Shown here in pieces: positions 19,130-27,260 of a stretch of DNA of 33,967 nucleotides. The stretch covers positions 682,014-715,980 of the forward strand of contig NZ_LT964679.1 in NCBI RefSeq assembly GCF_900240215.1. Direction: 5' to 3'. The stretch comes from Raoultibacter timonensis (GTDB taxonomy: Bacteria; Actinomycetota; Coriobacteriia; Coriobacteriales; Eggerthellaceae). The position numbers were made by a program, and so were the translations under genes. Below the pieces are notes generated by a model. It was not told the origin of the DNA. It saw only the letters and a list, made by a program, of their open reading frames with translations, and ran no database searches. Positions within the stretch are counted from its first letter, which is position 1; each line of letters opens with the position of its first letter.

Positions 19130-20194
19130 ATGAATGATACCTGGACCATACAAGCAGCGCTCGATTGGACGCAAGGCTACCTCGAGCGCAAGGGCGACGA
19201 GAATCCGCGGCTTTCGTCGCAATGGCTCTTGAGCGAGGCGACCGGCCTTTCGCGCATCGAGCTGTACGCCCATTTCGACAAACCGTTGAGCATGGGGGAG
19301 CGCGATACGCTGCGCGCCTACGTATCGCGGCGGGGCAGTGGGGAGCCGTTGCAGTACATCACCGGCGAGGTGGGTTTTCGCCATATTTCGGTGAAGGTGA
19401 AGCCCGGCGTGCTCATCCCGCGGCCCGAAACCGAGGTGCTCGTGAGCGAGGGGTTGGCCGCGCTTCCGGCTCCGCCGAAGCGGATCGCCGCCGACGCTTT
19501 CGAATCCGACGCGCTCCGCGAGAGCGATGGGCGACCTGATGCGGCCCATGGGCTCGCAGGCAGCGGCCTGCATGGCGGCGGGGAGGACGGTGCACCCGAA
19601 GACGCACCTGAGGCGCAGCCGGTTGATGAGGCTATTCCCGAAGAAAGGCGCGAGCTGCTTGTGGCCGACCTGTGCACCGGGTCGGGATGCATTGCCTGTT
19701 CGATCGCTTACGAGCACCCCGAGACGAGGGTGATCGCCACCGACATCGCTTCCGAGGCCGTGTCTCTTGCGCGCGAGAACGCCGAGGCGCTCGGGCTGTC
19801 CGACCGCATCGAGGTTCTCGAGGGCAGCCTCGGCGAAGCGGTGCCGAGCGGGCTTGTGGGTTCGTTCGACCTCGTCATCTCGAATCCGCCCTACATTCCC
19901 ACCGCGGTGCTCGCCGAGATCCCGAAGGAGGTAGCGGACTTCGAGCCTTCGTTGGCGCTCGACGGGGGAGACGACGGCCTCGATCTGTTCAGGCCGCTCG
20001 CTCTGTGGTCGGCGCGCGCTCTGAGGCCCGGCGGCACCCTGGCGGTCGAGCTGCATGAAACGTGCTTGGACGAAGCGGCTGCCGCAGCGAAAGACGCGGG
20101 GTTTGCGGTGACGACGATCGTCGAGGATCTGACGGGCAGGCCGCGCGTATTGGTTGCGCGCAAGGGTTGCGGGGAATGCGAGGATGGGCGATGA
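19130..20194 (+). CDS. prmC: Release factor glutamine methyltransferase
   Basis: 354 residues, longer than the usual 280-300. Methylates the glutamine of the GGQ motif in RF1/RF2 using S-adenosylmethionine. Seen: N-terminal helical domain starting WTIQAALDWTQGYLERKG, the LIPRPETE segment at 95-102, SAM-binding LCTGSGCIA at 181-189 and catalytic NPPY at 252-255. Between the domains (about 112-174) is an extra low-complexity, acidic and Gly/Ala-rich insert that the family normally lacks. The first ATG fits the family N-terminus although it has no ribosome site; see the -10 element at 19118. Its TGA overlaps the next ATG (ATGA). Confidence 0.95.
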   Translation: MNDTWTIQAALDWTQGYLERKGDENPRLSSQWLLSEATGLSRIELYAHFDKPLSMGERDTLRAYVSRRGSGEPLQYITGEVGFRHISVKVKPGVLIPRPETEVLVSEGLAALPAPPKRIAADAFESDALRESDGRPDAAHGLAGSGLHGGGEDGAPEDAPEAQPVDEAIPEERRELLVADLCTGSGCIACSIAYEHPETRVIATDIASEAVSLARENAEALGLSDRIEVLEGSLGEAVPSGLVGSFDLVISNPPYIPTAVLAEIPKEVADFEPSLALDGGDDGLDLFRPLALWSARALRPGGTLAVELHETCLDEAAAAAKDAGFAVTTIVEDLTGRPRVLVARKGCGECEDGR

Positions 20195-20685
20195 GCAGGA
20201 TCGTGAACGAGCCGAAGAACAAGTTTCCGCTGTTCGTCAAAGTGCGTGAACAGCTTGAGCATCGAGCGCTCTGGCTTTCTCTTTTGGTGGAAGAAGCCGA
20301 GAAACGGGGTCTCGATGCCGACGATTTCGCTGCGCAGGCCGTCAAACGTTGCGGGCTGTCCCAGGGTGCCGACATCATCGCGAAGAGCAAAACCAAGAGC
20401 CTTAAGGGTTTGAGGAAGGTGCTGTTTACCAAGAGCGCGCAAATCGTGTTCGAGATGGATGTGGTGGAATGCACCGACGACAAGCTCTCGATCGATTTTC
20501 ACTACTGCCCGCTTGTCAAGGCGTGGCAGAAGCAGGGTCTCTCCGATGAGCGCATCGCCCAACTGTGCGATATCGCCATGTGCGGTGATCGCGGTATCGG
20601 CGAAGCGCACGGCGTAGAGCTCGATCTGCCCAAGACCATTGCGCGTGGCGACGACCGCTGCGCAATCCGCTACGTTCGCCGCTGA
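20191..20685 (+). CDS. L-2-amino-thiazoline-4-carboxylic acid hydrolase-like protein
   Basis: 164 residues, cytoplasmic. The C-terminal half has the pattern of the ATC hydrolase family: HYCPLVKAWQKQGLS, LCDIAMCGDRGIGE and TIARGDDRCAIRY. The N-terminal half is helical and basic. The founding enzyme opens the thiazoline ring on the way to cysteine; most members in anaerobes have no proven activity, so this is a family call only. The ATG overlaps the prmC stop in ATGA with AGGATG just upstream, so translation is probably coupled. punA follows after 12 bases. Confidence 0.85.
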   Translation: MSRIVNEPKNKFPLFVKVREQLEHRALWLSLLVEEAEKRGLDADDFAAQAVKRCGLSQGADIIAKSKTKSLKGLRKVLFTKSAQIVFEMDVVECTDDKLSIDFHYCPLVKAWQKQGLSDERIAQLCDIAMCGDRGIGEAHGVELDLPKTIARGDDRCAIRYVRR

Positions 20686-20697
20686 GAGGAGCCAACC

Positions 20698-21546
20698 GTG
20701 TCCGAAAACGTTCTCGCCCAAAACCTCCAAGAAGCCGCCGCGTTCGTCGGCGAGCGCCTCAACGGCCGTACGCCGAAGATCGGCATCGTTTTGGGCTCGG
20801 GATTGAACCCGCTTGCCAACGAGATGGAAAACCCGATCTACGTGGCGTTCGGCGAGGTCCCCCATATGAAGAAGAGCACGGCGGAGGGCCATGTGGGTCG
20901 CTTCGTAAGCGGCGAGCTGGCCGGCAAGCAGGTACTCGCCATGCAGGGCCGTTTGCATGCCTATGAGGGAAACTCGGCTCAGGAGGTTGCCTTTCCGATC
21001 TGGCTCATGGCGCGCCTCGGCATCGAGCAGATGATCACCACCAATGCGGCGGGCGGCATCAACGAGAGCTATCGTGAAGGTGATTTCTGTATCATGGCCG
21101 ATCAGATCAACATGACGGGGCGAAACCCCGTAGCTGCTCCCGAAGCGGCCGAGCTGGCGGAGCGCTTCTTCAGCATGACCGACTCGTTCGATCCCGAATT
21201 GCGCGCTCTGGCGCATGAATCGGCTCGCGAGGGCGATGTGCGCGTACAGGAGGGTGTGTACCTGGGACTCTTGGGTCCGAGCTTCGAAACGCCCGCCGAG
21301 ATCCGCGCGTTTCGCTCATGGGGCGCCGATACGGTTGCCATGTCGGTGTGCGAAGAGGTGATAGCGGCGCGCCATCTGGGCATGAAAGTGCTCGGTATCT
21401 CGCTCGTATCAAACATGGCTGCGGGCGTGGGATCCGTCGACGGCGTCGGCGGCGCCTCCCCGAACGGCGAGGAAGTCATGGATTGCGCAAAGATGCGCGA
21501 AGGCGATTTCAAGCGCCTGATAACCGGCATCGTGGCGCGGATGTAG
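20698..21546 (+). CDS. punA: Purine-nucleoside phosphorylase
   Basis: 282 residues, the size of trimeric class II enzymes. Splits inosine and guanosine with phosphate to base and ribose-1-phosphate for purine salvage. Seen: phosphate-binding GIVLGSGLN, the segment MQGRLHAYEGNS, TNAAGGIN, GPSFETPAEIRAF and LVSNMAAG. The stretch usually read as GMSTVPE is AMSVCEE here, a local variation. The start is GTG 20698 with GAGAGGAG upstream. It ends one base before the next ATG. Confidence 0.95.
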   Translation: MSENVLAQNLQEAAAFVGERLNGRTPKIGIVLGSGLNPLANEMENPIYVAFGEVPHMKKSTAEGHVGRFVSGELAGKQVLAMQGRLHAYEGNSAQEVAFPIWLMARLGIEQMITTNAAGGINESYREGDFCIMADQINMTGRNPVAAPEAAELAERFFSMTDSFDPELRALAHESAREGDVRVQEGVYLGLLGPSFETPAEIRAFRSWGADTVAMSVCEEVIAARHLGMKVLGISLVSNMAAGVGSVDGVGGASPNGEEVMDCAKMREGDFKRLITGIVARM

Positions 21547-21547
21547 C

Positions 21548-22348
21548 ATGGGGCTCTCACTCCATGTGCTCGCGAGCGGGAGCGGGGGCAACGCCTCGGT
21601 TGTCGTCGACGACGCCGCCGGCAAAGCCGCCGTCATCGACTGCGGTATCTGCAAGCGCGATTTCTTTGCCCGATGCGACGAGGCGGGGATTGCGCTCGAT
21701 GATATAGCGGGCATTCTCATTACACATGAGCACACCGACCACACGAAAGGGCTCGGCGTTGTGCTGCGCGGGATGGGAAAGCTCGGTTTGGAGCCTGCGG
21801 TATTCGTGAGCGAACGCGTGCATGCGCAGAGCTCCGAAGTGCGGGCCCTCGATGCGGTGGCCGATATCCGACCGTTCTCCGACGAAGGCGCGATCGGCCT
21901 CGGCGGCATGCTGATTCATCCGTTTGCCACCTCGCACGATTCGGTCGAGTCGTTCGGGTTCCGCATCGAGGGATCGGGCGACGATGCGCTCGGGTTCATG
22001 ACCGATACGGGCATCGTGACCGATGCCGCGTACGCGCATCTCGAGAGATGCCGCATCCTCGCCATCGAGAGCAATCACGATGCGAAGATGCTCTTAGAGG
22101 GGCCCTATCCCTATCCGGTCAAGCGCAGGATCGCCTCGGACGGCGGGCATCTTTCCAACGCACAATCGGCCGAGCTACTCGAACGGCTGCTCTGCAACGA
22201 ACTCGAGCAGGTCGTTGGCATGCATGTTTCCGAGAACAGCAACACGTACCGCCTACCGCTCGACGCGCTCGCCGAGATCGTTGCCCGCAACCATCATGCG
22301 GCAAGGGTTCAAGTGGCGTACCAGCACATGCGGATAAGCGCGGAATAG
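21548..22348 (+). CDS. MBL-fold metallo-hydrolase, YycJ/WalJ-like
   Basis: 266 residues, cytoplasmic metallo-beta-lactamase fold. Seen: N-terminal LASGSGGNA, the metal motif THEHTDH with His60, His62, Asp64 and His65, later SHDS, FMTDTG, ESNHD and a final His-rich NHH. This order is that of YycJ/WalJ proteins, thought to be 5'-3' exonuclease-type hydrolases with a role linking replication and cell division in Firmicutes. The role here is unproven. It starts one base after the punA stop and ends convergent with the DUF3825-like gene. Confidence 0.9.
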   Translation: MGLSLHVLASGSGGNASVVVDDAAGKAAVIDCGICKRDFFARCDEAGIALDDIAGILITHEHTDHTKGLGVVLRGMGKLGLEPAVFVSERVHAQSSEVRALDAVADIRPFSDEGAIGLGGMLIHPFATSHDSVESFGFRIEGSGDDALGFMTDTGIVTDAAYAHLERCRILAIESNHDAKMLLEGPYPYPVKRRIASDGGHLSNAQSAELLERLLCNELEQVVGMHVSENSNTYRLPLDALAEIVARNHHAARVQVAYQHMRISAE

Positions 22349-22376
22349 CCGCTTTCGGCCTATCGGATTCGCCGGT

Positions 22377-23702
22377 TCAGTTTTCTTCCCGTAAAGGCAG
22401 CGTGGTAAGCCAATCGCTGTCGGGGCGGCAGATGAGACGCGCGTTCATGTAGGCCTGCTCCATCGTGAGGATCGTCTGCCCCTGATAATTGCCCGAAGCC
22501 ATGAGCTGCACGACGAGCGCAGCATCGGCGTGCAGCTCGTCGACGAGGCAGAGGGGGAGCAGCAGGCTCATCGCATTCATGCGCGGATAGTACGAGGGGA
22601 TGGCGGTCCTGAAATTCCACCGCACCCTCCGTCGGGCCATTTCCACCGCTTCGCTGACGCGCAGCCGAAGTCGTTTGAACAACCGGTCTTCTTCTTCCAG
22701 GAGTTCGCGCAGCTTTGCATAGGATGCTTTCCGTTCGGAGTCGCTGCCGATGGGTTTTGCGTCCGCGAGCAAACGGAGCGCTTCGTCATTGCTTCTCAGC
22801 TCGTCTTCAAGGAGCGAATGCGGAAGTCGATGGATGTTGTCGATCACGATGTGATCGAAATCGATGATAAGGTTCTTTTCGAGATCGAACAGCAGATCGT
22901 CCTTGCATTTGAAATAGGAGGCTGGTTCGGGCAGGGGGTTGAACAGGTTGACGAGCCGTTTGCCGAGGCCGCGGGCGCCGCTGGTGCAGAATCCCGCGAA
23001 ACGCCATGCGCTTTGTCCGGTGCCGGGCGTAAAGCAGGCGTAGATGTCATCGTAGCGGCCGTTTACGAGCCCCGTGTTGAACGCCGCGAACCCCGCATCC
23101 TCGTCAATGCACACTTTGTCTTCGAGTTTCAGGCGGTAGAACGTGGTAGACAGGTAGCTTCGCAGAATGCTCTTGCGACGCGGGTCGGCTGAAGCTGATT
23201 CGAATTCCCACACCTCGGGCAGCGCGATATCGGCGAGCGATTCGAGAAGATCGTCCCATGGCCCGAGCCAGGCGAACCGTTCGAGTTCTTTGCTCGGGGC
23301 TAGGGTGCGTGCCGGTGCGCCCTGCGTTTGGCGGATGGTGCTGTTTTCCTCCGGCGAAGCGCTCGCGGTGATGTCGACGGCCGACGAGCGCTCGCCGTCC
23401 TTGTCAGCTGCCGCTCGGTTTCTCTTCAGACGCTCGGCCTCCCACTCCTCGCGCTTAACGATGGTAACCAGGCGTTGAGGTACGCCGCCTGCGACGATAT
23501 CGGTGAACGAGAGGAACTCGCCGAGATCGGCTAGAAAGGCCTTGAGCTTGGCATAGCCGTACGATTCTTTCTCGACGCCTGCGTTCATGAGGGAGAACGC
23601 TACGGTTGCCATCGGCGTGTCGTTTCCGAATCCGAATTCGTCCGCAAGGATGAGGTAGATGCGCTTCTTCTCTTCCGCGGGGATGAACGCTGGACGATCC
23701 AT
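22377..23702 (-). CDS. DUF3825-domain protein with possible OST-HTH/LOTUS-like N-terminus
   Basis: 441 residues, cytoplasmic. Residues about 1-75 form a small alpha/beta unit (RIYLILADEFGFG...SYGYAKLKAFLADLGEFL) that reminds me of OST-HTH/LOTUS domains, which bind RNA; this part is tentative. A polar linker spans about 90-140. Residues 145-440 match DUF3825: FCTSGARGLGKRLVNLFNPLPEPA, LLFDLEKNLIIDFDHIVIDNIHRLP, and a C-terminal SLLLPLCLVDELHADAALVV. The biochemical role is unknown, and a link to RNA handling is only an inference from the N-terminal unit. Six bases after cysK on the same strand, so co-transcribed. Confidence 0.75.
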   Translation of the reverse strand: MDRPAFIPAEEKKRIYLILADEFGFGNDTPMATVAFSLMNAGVEKESYGYAKLKAFLADLGEFLSFTDIVAGGVPQRLVTIVKREEWEAERLKRNRAAADKDGERSSAVDITASASPEENSTIRQTQGAPARTLAPSKELERFAWLGPWDDLLESLADIALPEVWEFESASADPRRKSILRSYLSTTFYRLKLEDKVCIDEDAGFAAFNTGLVNGRYDDIYACFTPGTGQSAWRFAGFCTSGARGLGKRLVNLFNPLPEPASYFKCKDDLLFDLEKNLIIDFDHIVIDNIHRLPHSLLEDELRSNDEALRLLADAKPIGSDSERKASYAKLRELLEEEDRLFKRLRLRVSEAVEMARRRVRWNFRTAIPSYYPRMNAMSLLLPLCLVDELHADAALVVQLMASGNYQGQTILTMEQAYMNARLICRPDSDWLTTLPLREEN

Positions 23703-23708
23703 AACTGC

Positions 23709-24638
23709 CTACTCGTCGAACAGCTCGGTCGAGAAATAGCGCTCGCCGGTGTCGGGCAGGATGGTGACCACGGTTTTGCCCGCACCGAGCTTGCGCGCCA
23801 GCCTGCGTGCCGCGGCTACGTTCGTTCCGCTCGACACGCCCACCATGAGGCCCTCTTCGCGGGCGAGCTGGCGTGCGGTCTCAAGCGCCTCCTCGTCGGA
23901 TATCACGCATACGTCGTCGTAGATGTCCTGATCGAGGATATCGGGGATGAGCCCGTCGCCGATGCCCATCTGCAGATGCGTGCCGATACCCCCGCCCGAG
24001 AGGATGGCGGCGTTTTCGGGTTCGACCGCCCAGATGGAAACATCAGGGTAGAGAGCCTTCAAAACCTGGCCGACGCCCGAAATGGTGCCGCCTGTTCCGA
24101 TGCCGGCGCAGAAGCCGTGGATGGGCCCCTCGACGTCTTCGAGGATTTCAAGCGCGGTGTGGTACTTGTGGGCGAGCAGGTTGTCGACGTTCTCGAACTG
24201 CTGGGGGATGTAGACGCGGGAATCCTCTTCGGCCATGCGCTCGGCGGTGGCGATGCACTCGGCGATGCATTTGCCGATATCGCCCTCGTCGTGCACGATG
24301 ATGACCTCGGCGCCGTAGTGGCGTACGAGCTTGCGCCGTTCGATGCTCACCGAATCGGGCATGATGATCTTGGCGGCGTACCCCTTGACGGCGCACACGA
24401 GCGCGAGCCCGATGCCCTGGTTTCCGCTCGTCGGTTCGACGATGATCGTACCGGGTCCGATCTCTCCCCGCTTTTCGGCGGCAGCAAGCATTTGGAACGC
24501 CGTCCTGGTTTTGATCGATCCGCCGATGTTGATGCCTTCGTATTTCACGAGGATCTGCGCGGCGTTGGGTTCCGAGAGATGGTTGAGGCGGATCATAGGC
24601 GTACGGCCCATGGCGTCGAGGACGTTATCGTAAATCAT
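23709..24638 (-). CDS. cysK: Cysteine synthase (O-acetylserine sulfhydrylase)
   Basis: 309 residues, PLP enzyme that makes cysteine from O-acetylserine and sulfide. Seen: PLP-lysine motif GGSIKTRTA with Lys43, substrate loop TSGNQG at 70-75 (usually TSGNTG), phosphate-binding GTGGTISG and C-terminal PDTGERYFST. I chose ATG 24638; the ribosome site is weak and a TTG nine codons upstream is possible. A -10 element lies at 24702-24707, and the leader contains a GGAA-tetraloop hairpin CCGCC/GGCGG (24679-24692). Followed at once by the DUF3825-like gene. Confidence 0.93.
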   Translation of the reverse strand: MIYDNVLDAMGRTPMIRLNHLSEPNAAQILVKYEGINIGGSIKTRTAFQMLAAAEKRGEIGPGTIIVEPTSGNQGIGLALVCAVKGYAAKIIMPDSVSIERRKLVRHYGAEVIIVHDEGDIGKCIAECIATAERMAEEDSRVYIPQQFENVDNLLAHKYHTALEILEDVEGPIHGFCAGIGTGGTISGVGQVLKALYPDVSIWAVEPENAAILSGGGIGTHLQMGIGDGLIPDILDQDIYDDVCVISDEEALETARQLAREEGLMVGVSSGTNVAAARRLARKLGAGKTVVTILPDTGERYFSTELFDE

Positions 24639-24701
24639 ATCGTTGACTTTCGCGATCGGTGGCAAGGCTACGGCGCGACCGCCTTCCGGCGGCCGATATC
24701 C

Positions 24702-24707
24702 ATTGTA
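24702..24707 (-). promoter_or_regulatory. Extended -10 of the cysK promoter
   Basis: The minus strand reads TGGTACAAT, an extended -10, the third TGnTACAAT in this window. It lies about 64 bases before the cysK ATG. No good -35. Confidence 0.5.
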
Positions 24708-24758
24708 CCATCGCCGCACAGCCTGCTTTGCGAAACCGCGGTGGCCCGCTTGCGTCCG

Positions 24759-25709
24759 CTAGGCCGAAGCGGCGGGCGCCGATATCGCCCACAACGACTC
24801 GGCCTGGCCGAGAATCGTCTCGAAATCCCAGCCTTTGCTGCGCGAGTCGCTTGCGGGATCGTGGACGACGAGCTTGCTGTCCATGTCGATGCCCGAAAGC
24901 ACGATGAAACTCTGCGTTTCGGCGAAATCGCCGGGTCCCATAACGCAGATGACGGGCTTGCCCGCTATGATCTGCCTGCGCACGCTCGATTCGTCAGCCG
25001 AAACTTCGACGGCGTCGAGACCGAGGGCGGCTGCCGTTTCGGGGATGAAAGAGGCATCGGTTGCGCCGTTGGAAGCGAACCCGCCTTCTTCGATCGTTTT
25101 GGCGGCATCCATGGGAAGGACGTCGTGCGACCCCGTGAGCGCGACGTTGACCATGGCCATGCACAGCGGAGCCTGCCCGCATGCGCCGAGGGTGGACGAG
25201 GCGTAGGGCTTGGCGGACCACTGCGGATCGTTCTGGTACAGACTCGGTACCGTACCCTGCTTCCAATCCTGCTGCGGCGTGCTCGTAGCGGCTCTCGCCG
25301 CCTTGGGGTCGTCCGAGAAGGGAAGCAAGGGCAGCGCTCCCGAGAAAACGTTCGATTCGTCAAGCGCGTCGGCGCTGCTTTGCGCGACTCCCAAGGCCAC
25401 CGTTCCGATGCCGAAGCAAATGAGCAGGACGAGCACGACGAACGCTCCGACGGTGCGCCGCCGTCCTGCCCGCCTGCGCTGGCGGTATGCCTCGATCGGG
25501 CTGAGCAGGGCGGGATTGTCCGGGCGCGCGGTTCCGGTGAAGTTGAAGCGGCTGATGCGCTTCGGCTCGGGCTCGTCGGGAGGCGTCGGGCCGCACGGCA
25601 CGGTTTGAGGACGGGGCGCCTCGACGTGCGCACCGTCTATCTCGGGGTCGGGCATGATGCGGTAGCCGCACGAGTAAAACGACAGGTAGAACCTGTGCGG
25701 ATACGACAT
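24759..25709 (-). CDS. Membrane-anchored C39-like cysteine peptidase homologue, probably inactive
   Basis: 316 residues. A proline-rich cytoplasmic N-terminus (1-75), an RRRAGRRR stop-transfer region, one transmembrane helix at about 86-110, then a domain outside the membrane. The outer domain has the C39_2/papain-like layout: LYQNDPQWSAKPY, then LGACGQAPLCMAMV with Cys177 in the nucleophile position, VMGPGDF, and SFIVLSGID...VHDP with Asp284. In this family the residue before FIVL is the catalytic His; here it is Ser267. The enzyme is therefore likely inactive or repurposed. AAAGGAGG precedes ATG 25709. It is divergent from the LysR gene. Confidence 0.82.
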   Translation of the reverse strand: MSYPHRFYLSFYSCGYRIMPDPEIDGAHVEAPRPQTVPCGPTPPDEPEPKRISRFNFTGTARPDNPALLSPIEAYRQRRRAGRRRTVGAFVVLVLLICFGIGTVALGVAQSSADALDESNVFSGALPLLPFSDDPKAARAATSTPQQDWKQGTVPSLYQNDPQWSAKPYASSTLGACGQAPLCMAMVNVALTGSHDVLPMDAAKTIEEGGFASNGATDASFIPETAAALGLDAVEVSADESSVRRQIIAGKPVICVMGPGDFAETQSFIVLSGIDMDSKLVVHDPASDSRSKGWDFETILGQAESLWAISAPAASA

Positions 25710-25756
25710 CGTCTTGCCTCCTTTGAGCGTATTCGAAGCGCGGTATGCGAACTAAG

Positions 25757-25800
25757 CGATACTTGGCAGTATACATGCAGGTAATTGTATACCGGTATCG
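25757..25800. promoter_or_regulatory. Palindromic operator-like region before the C39-like and LysR genes
   Basis: Two copies of the palindrome GTATAC (25769-25774 and 25787-25792), 18 bases apart, are flanked by CGATAC (25757-25762) and its complement GTATCG (25795-25800). On the minus strand TATACT (25773-25768) could be the -10 of the C39-like gene, so a protein bound here would control it. An AACGTACGTT palindrome (25827-25836) lies further on. LysR-type regulators often bind near their own gene, so the downstream LysR protein is a candidate binder (inference). Confidence 0.5.
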
Positions 25801-25884
25801 AATCGGGCGAATGTTCCAAGATGTTGAACGTACGTTACCGATTCTGGGGCTTCGGTGTGCTTCTCTTCGCGAAACCCCAAAGGT

Positions 25885-25913
25885 ATGACTGTCTCGGCAA
25901 GAAAGGGTACAAT
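25885..25913 (+). promoter_or_regulatory. Putative promoter of the LysR gene
   Basis: -35-like ATGACT (25885-25890), 17-base spacer, -10 TACAAT (25908-25913); the start codon is at 25958. An imperfect hairpin (25845-25854 with 25870-25879) lies just upstream. Confidence 0.4.
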
Positions 25914-25957
25914 GGGCATGCTTTCCGCCCGAGCGGTTCGAACAAGGGGGTTGCCGC

Positions 25958-26881
25958 GTGCTTCTGGACGACATCGAGATATTCATGGTCATATCGGAGA
26001 CGAAGAGCCTCTCGCAAGCGGCGGAGCGGCTGTACATGTCGCGCCCGGGGCTTTCGCAGAAGATCGCCGCCATCGAAGCGCGCTATGGCACGAAGCTCTA
26101 CGAGCGGACCTCGACGGGTGTCGTTCCCACGGCGGCGGGCCAGATCGTCACGAAATTCGCCAAGAAGATATCGACGCTCGAAAACGCGCTCGCGTCGGAA
26201 CTCGCGGCGGTCGACGAGCATTTCGACAACACCATCGAGGTGGGCATGAGCTTCAACGACGGCGTTGCGCTCTTGCCGGGCCTCGTCAAGAAATTCCACG
26301 ACGATCATCCCGAAGCCCTCGTGCACCTCGATGCGGGCTACGAGCCCGAGCTTATGGAGAAGCTCAAAGCCGGCAAGCTCGATTTCGCCATACTCGAAAA
26401 CCAGCCGCTCGAAGACGGCTTGTCGCGCGAAACGCTCGGCTACAAGCGCCTTTTGTACTGCGCACCCGACAAGCCCCCGTTCAATTCGGTTCCGCAGCCG
26501 GTCTCGATCGAAACGCTGCTCAAGTGGCCCATGATCATATACGAATGGAATTCGGGCCGCCACATGGTGGGCAACCGCCATTTTCGCGAGCGATACGGCA
26601 TATCGCTGACCGATCACAACATGGTGGCGCAGTTCGATACGCACGAGGCCATGGTGAACGGCGCCCGGGCGGGGCTCGGGTGGGCGAGCGTTCCCGAATG
26701 CGTTGCGGAGCGGTATCGCAACGAGCCGGGCCTCATCTGGTTCAAGGTCGATACCGACCCCATGCGCTACCCGGTTGATCTTACGTGGCATACGGGCCAC
26801 ATCATGTCCGACCAAGCGCGTTTATTCATGGAATTCATCAGGGAGAACGTTCCTGAGGGCTACTTCGGGAAACACGCCTGA
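25958..26881 (+). CDS. LysR-type transcriptional regulator
   Basis: 307 residues, normal for the family. N-terminal winged helix-turn-helix: DDIEIFMVISETKSLSQAAE, LYMSRPGLSQKIAAIE, YGTKLYERTSTGVVPTAAG, then the linker helix and a periplasmic-binding-like effector domain (IEVGMSFNDGVALLPGLV onward). It should bind a small molecule and control nearby genes, most likely the molybdoenzyme operon that starts 379 bases downstream on the same strand. GTG 25958 has AAGGGGG upstream. Effector not predictable from sequence. Confidence 0.93.
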   Translation: MLLDDIEIFMVISETKSLSQAAERLYMSRPGLSQKIAAIEARYGTKLYERTSTGVVPTAAGQIVTKFAKKISTLENALASELAAVDEHFDNTIEVGMSFNDGVALLPGLVKKFHDDHPEALVHLDAGYEPELMEKLKAGKLDFAILENQPLEDGLSRETLGYKRLLYCAPDKPPFNSVPQPVSIETLLKWPMIIYEWNSGRHMVGNRHFRERYGISLTDHNMVAQFDTHEAMVNGARAGLGWASVPECVAERYRNEPGLIWFKVDTDPMRYPVDLTWHTGHIMSDQARLFMEFIRENVPEGYFGKHA

Positions 26882-27054
26882 GCACCGCAGCCAGTGCGAT
26901 CCGAACGCGCTGTGGCCGCCCGTTGCCGCCGTGCGCCCGCTTCCCGTTTCCCGCTTCGCAGGCGCCGCCTTTCTGACGCTCGGGTCGCAGCGTTTTCTTC
27001 GCAGGCCGCCCCGCCGTCAAGCCCGCTATGCAGCCGCGGTAAGCAAAACCTGCA

Positions 27055-27071
27055 TGTAAGCGCACCTTACA
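27055..27071. promoter_or_regulatory. LysR-box-like inverted repeat
   Basis: TGTAAG-CGCAC-CTTACA, a perfect 6-bp dyad with a 5-base centre and T/A ends, as in LysR recognition sites. Its centre is about 84 bases before the predicted transcription start, somewhat further than the usual -65. Confidence 0.5.
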
Positions 27072-27111
27072 GCGGCGGAAACCGATTGCGACGGCGAATC
27101 GGCGGGTGACG

Positions 27112-27140
27112 TTTCCGATCGCCGTAAACCGCCGTATTCT
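27112..27140 (+). promoter_or_regulatory. Putative promoter of the molybdoenzyme operon
   Basis: -35-like TTTCCG (27112-27117), 17-base spacer, -10 TATTCT (27135-27140). The weak -35 would suit an activator-dependent promoter such as one driven by a LysR protein. Confidence 0.45.
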
Positions 27141-27260
27141 TTGCCCCATGGTCAGAACCGGAGCGCACCGATGGGGACCCCGCACTGCATGATCGATGCC
27201 TCCGCGATCCGACACCGCAATCGAGTCGCCGTATCAGCGACGCAAGACGAGGAGGAATCG

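Larger units (their letters stand above)
26882..27260. other. Regulatory gap between LysR gene and molybdoenzyme operon
   Basis: 379 bases without a believable gene. The first half (26882-27040) shows nothing recognisable. The second half has a LysR-box-like dyad (27055-27071), a larger dyad with CCGATT/AATCGG (27082-27087 with 27097-27102) inside GGAAAC/GTTTCC (27077-27082 with 27111-27116), and a promoter candidate (27112-27140). This leaves an untranslated leader of about 115 bases before the GTG at 27261. Confidence 0.6.

Noticed and set aside
27141-27260. N-terminal extension (possible signal peptide) of the molybdoenzyme
   Set aside because: The extra 40 residues contain no twin-arginine motif followed by a hydrophobic stretch, and GTG 27261 has an excellent ribosome site.
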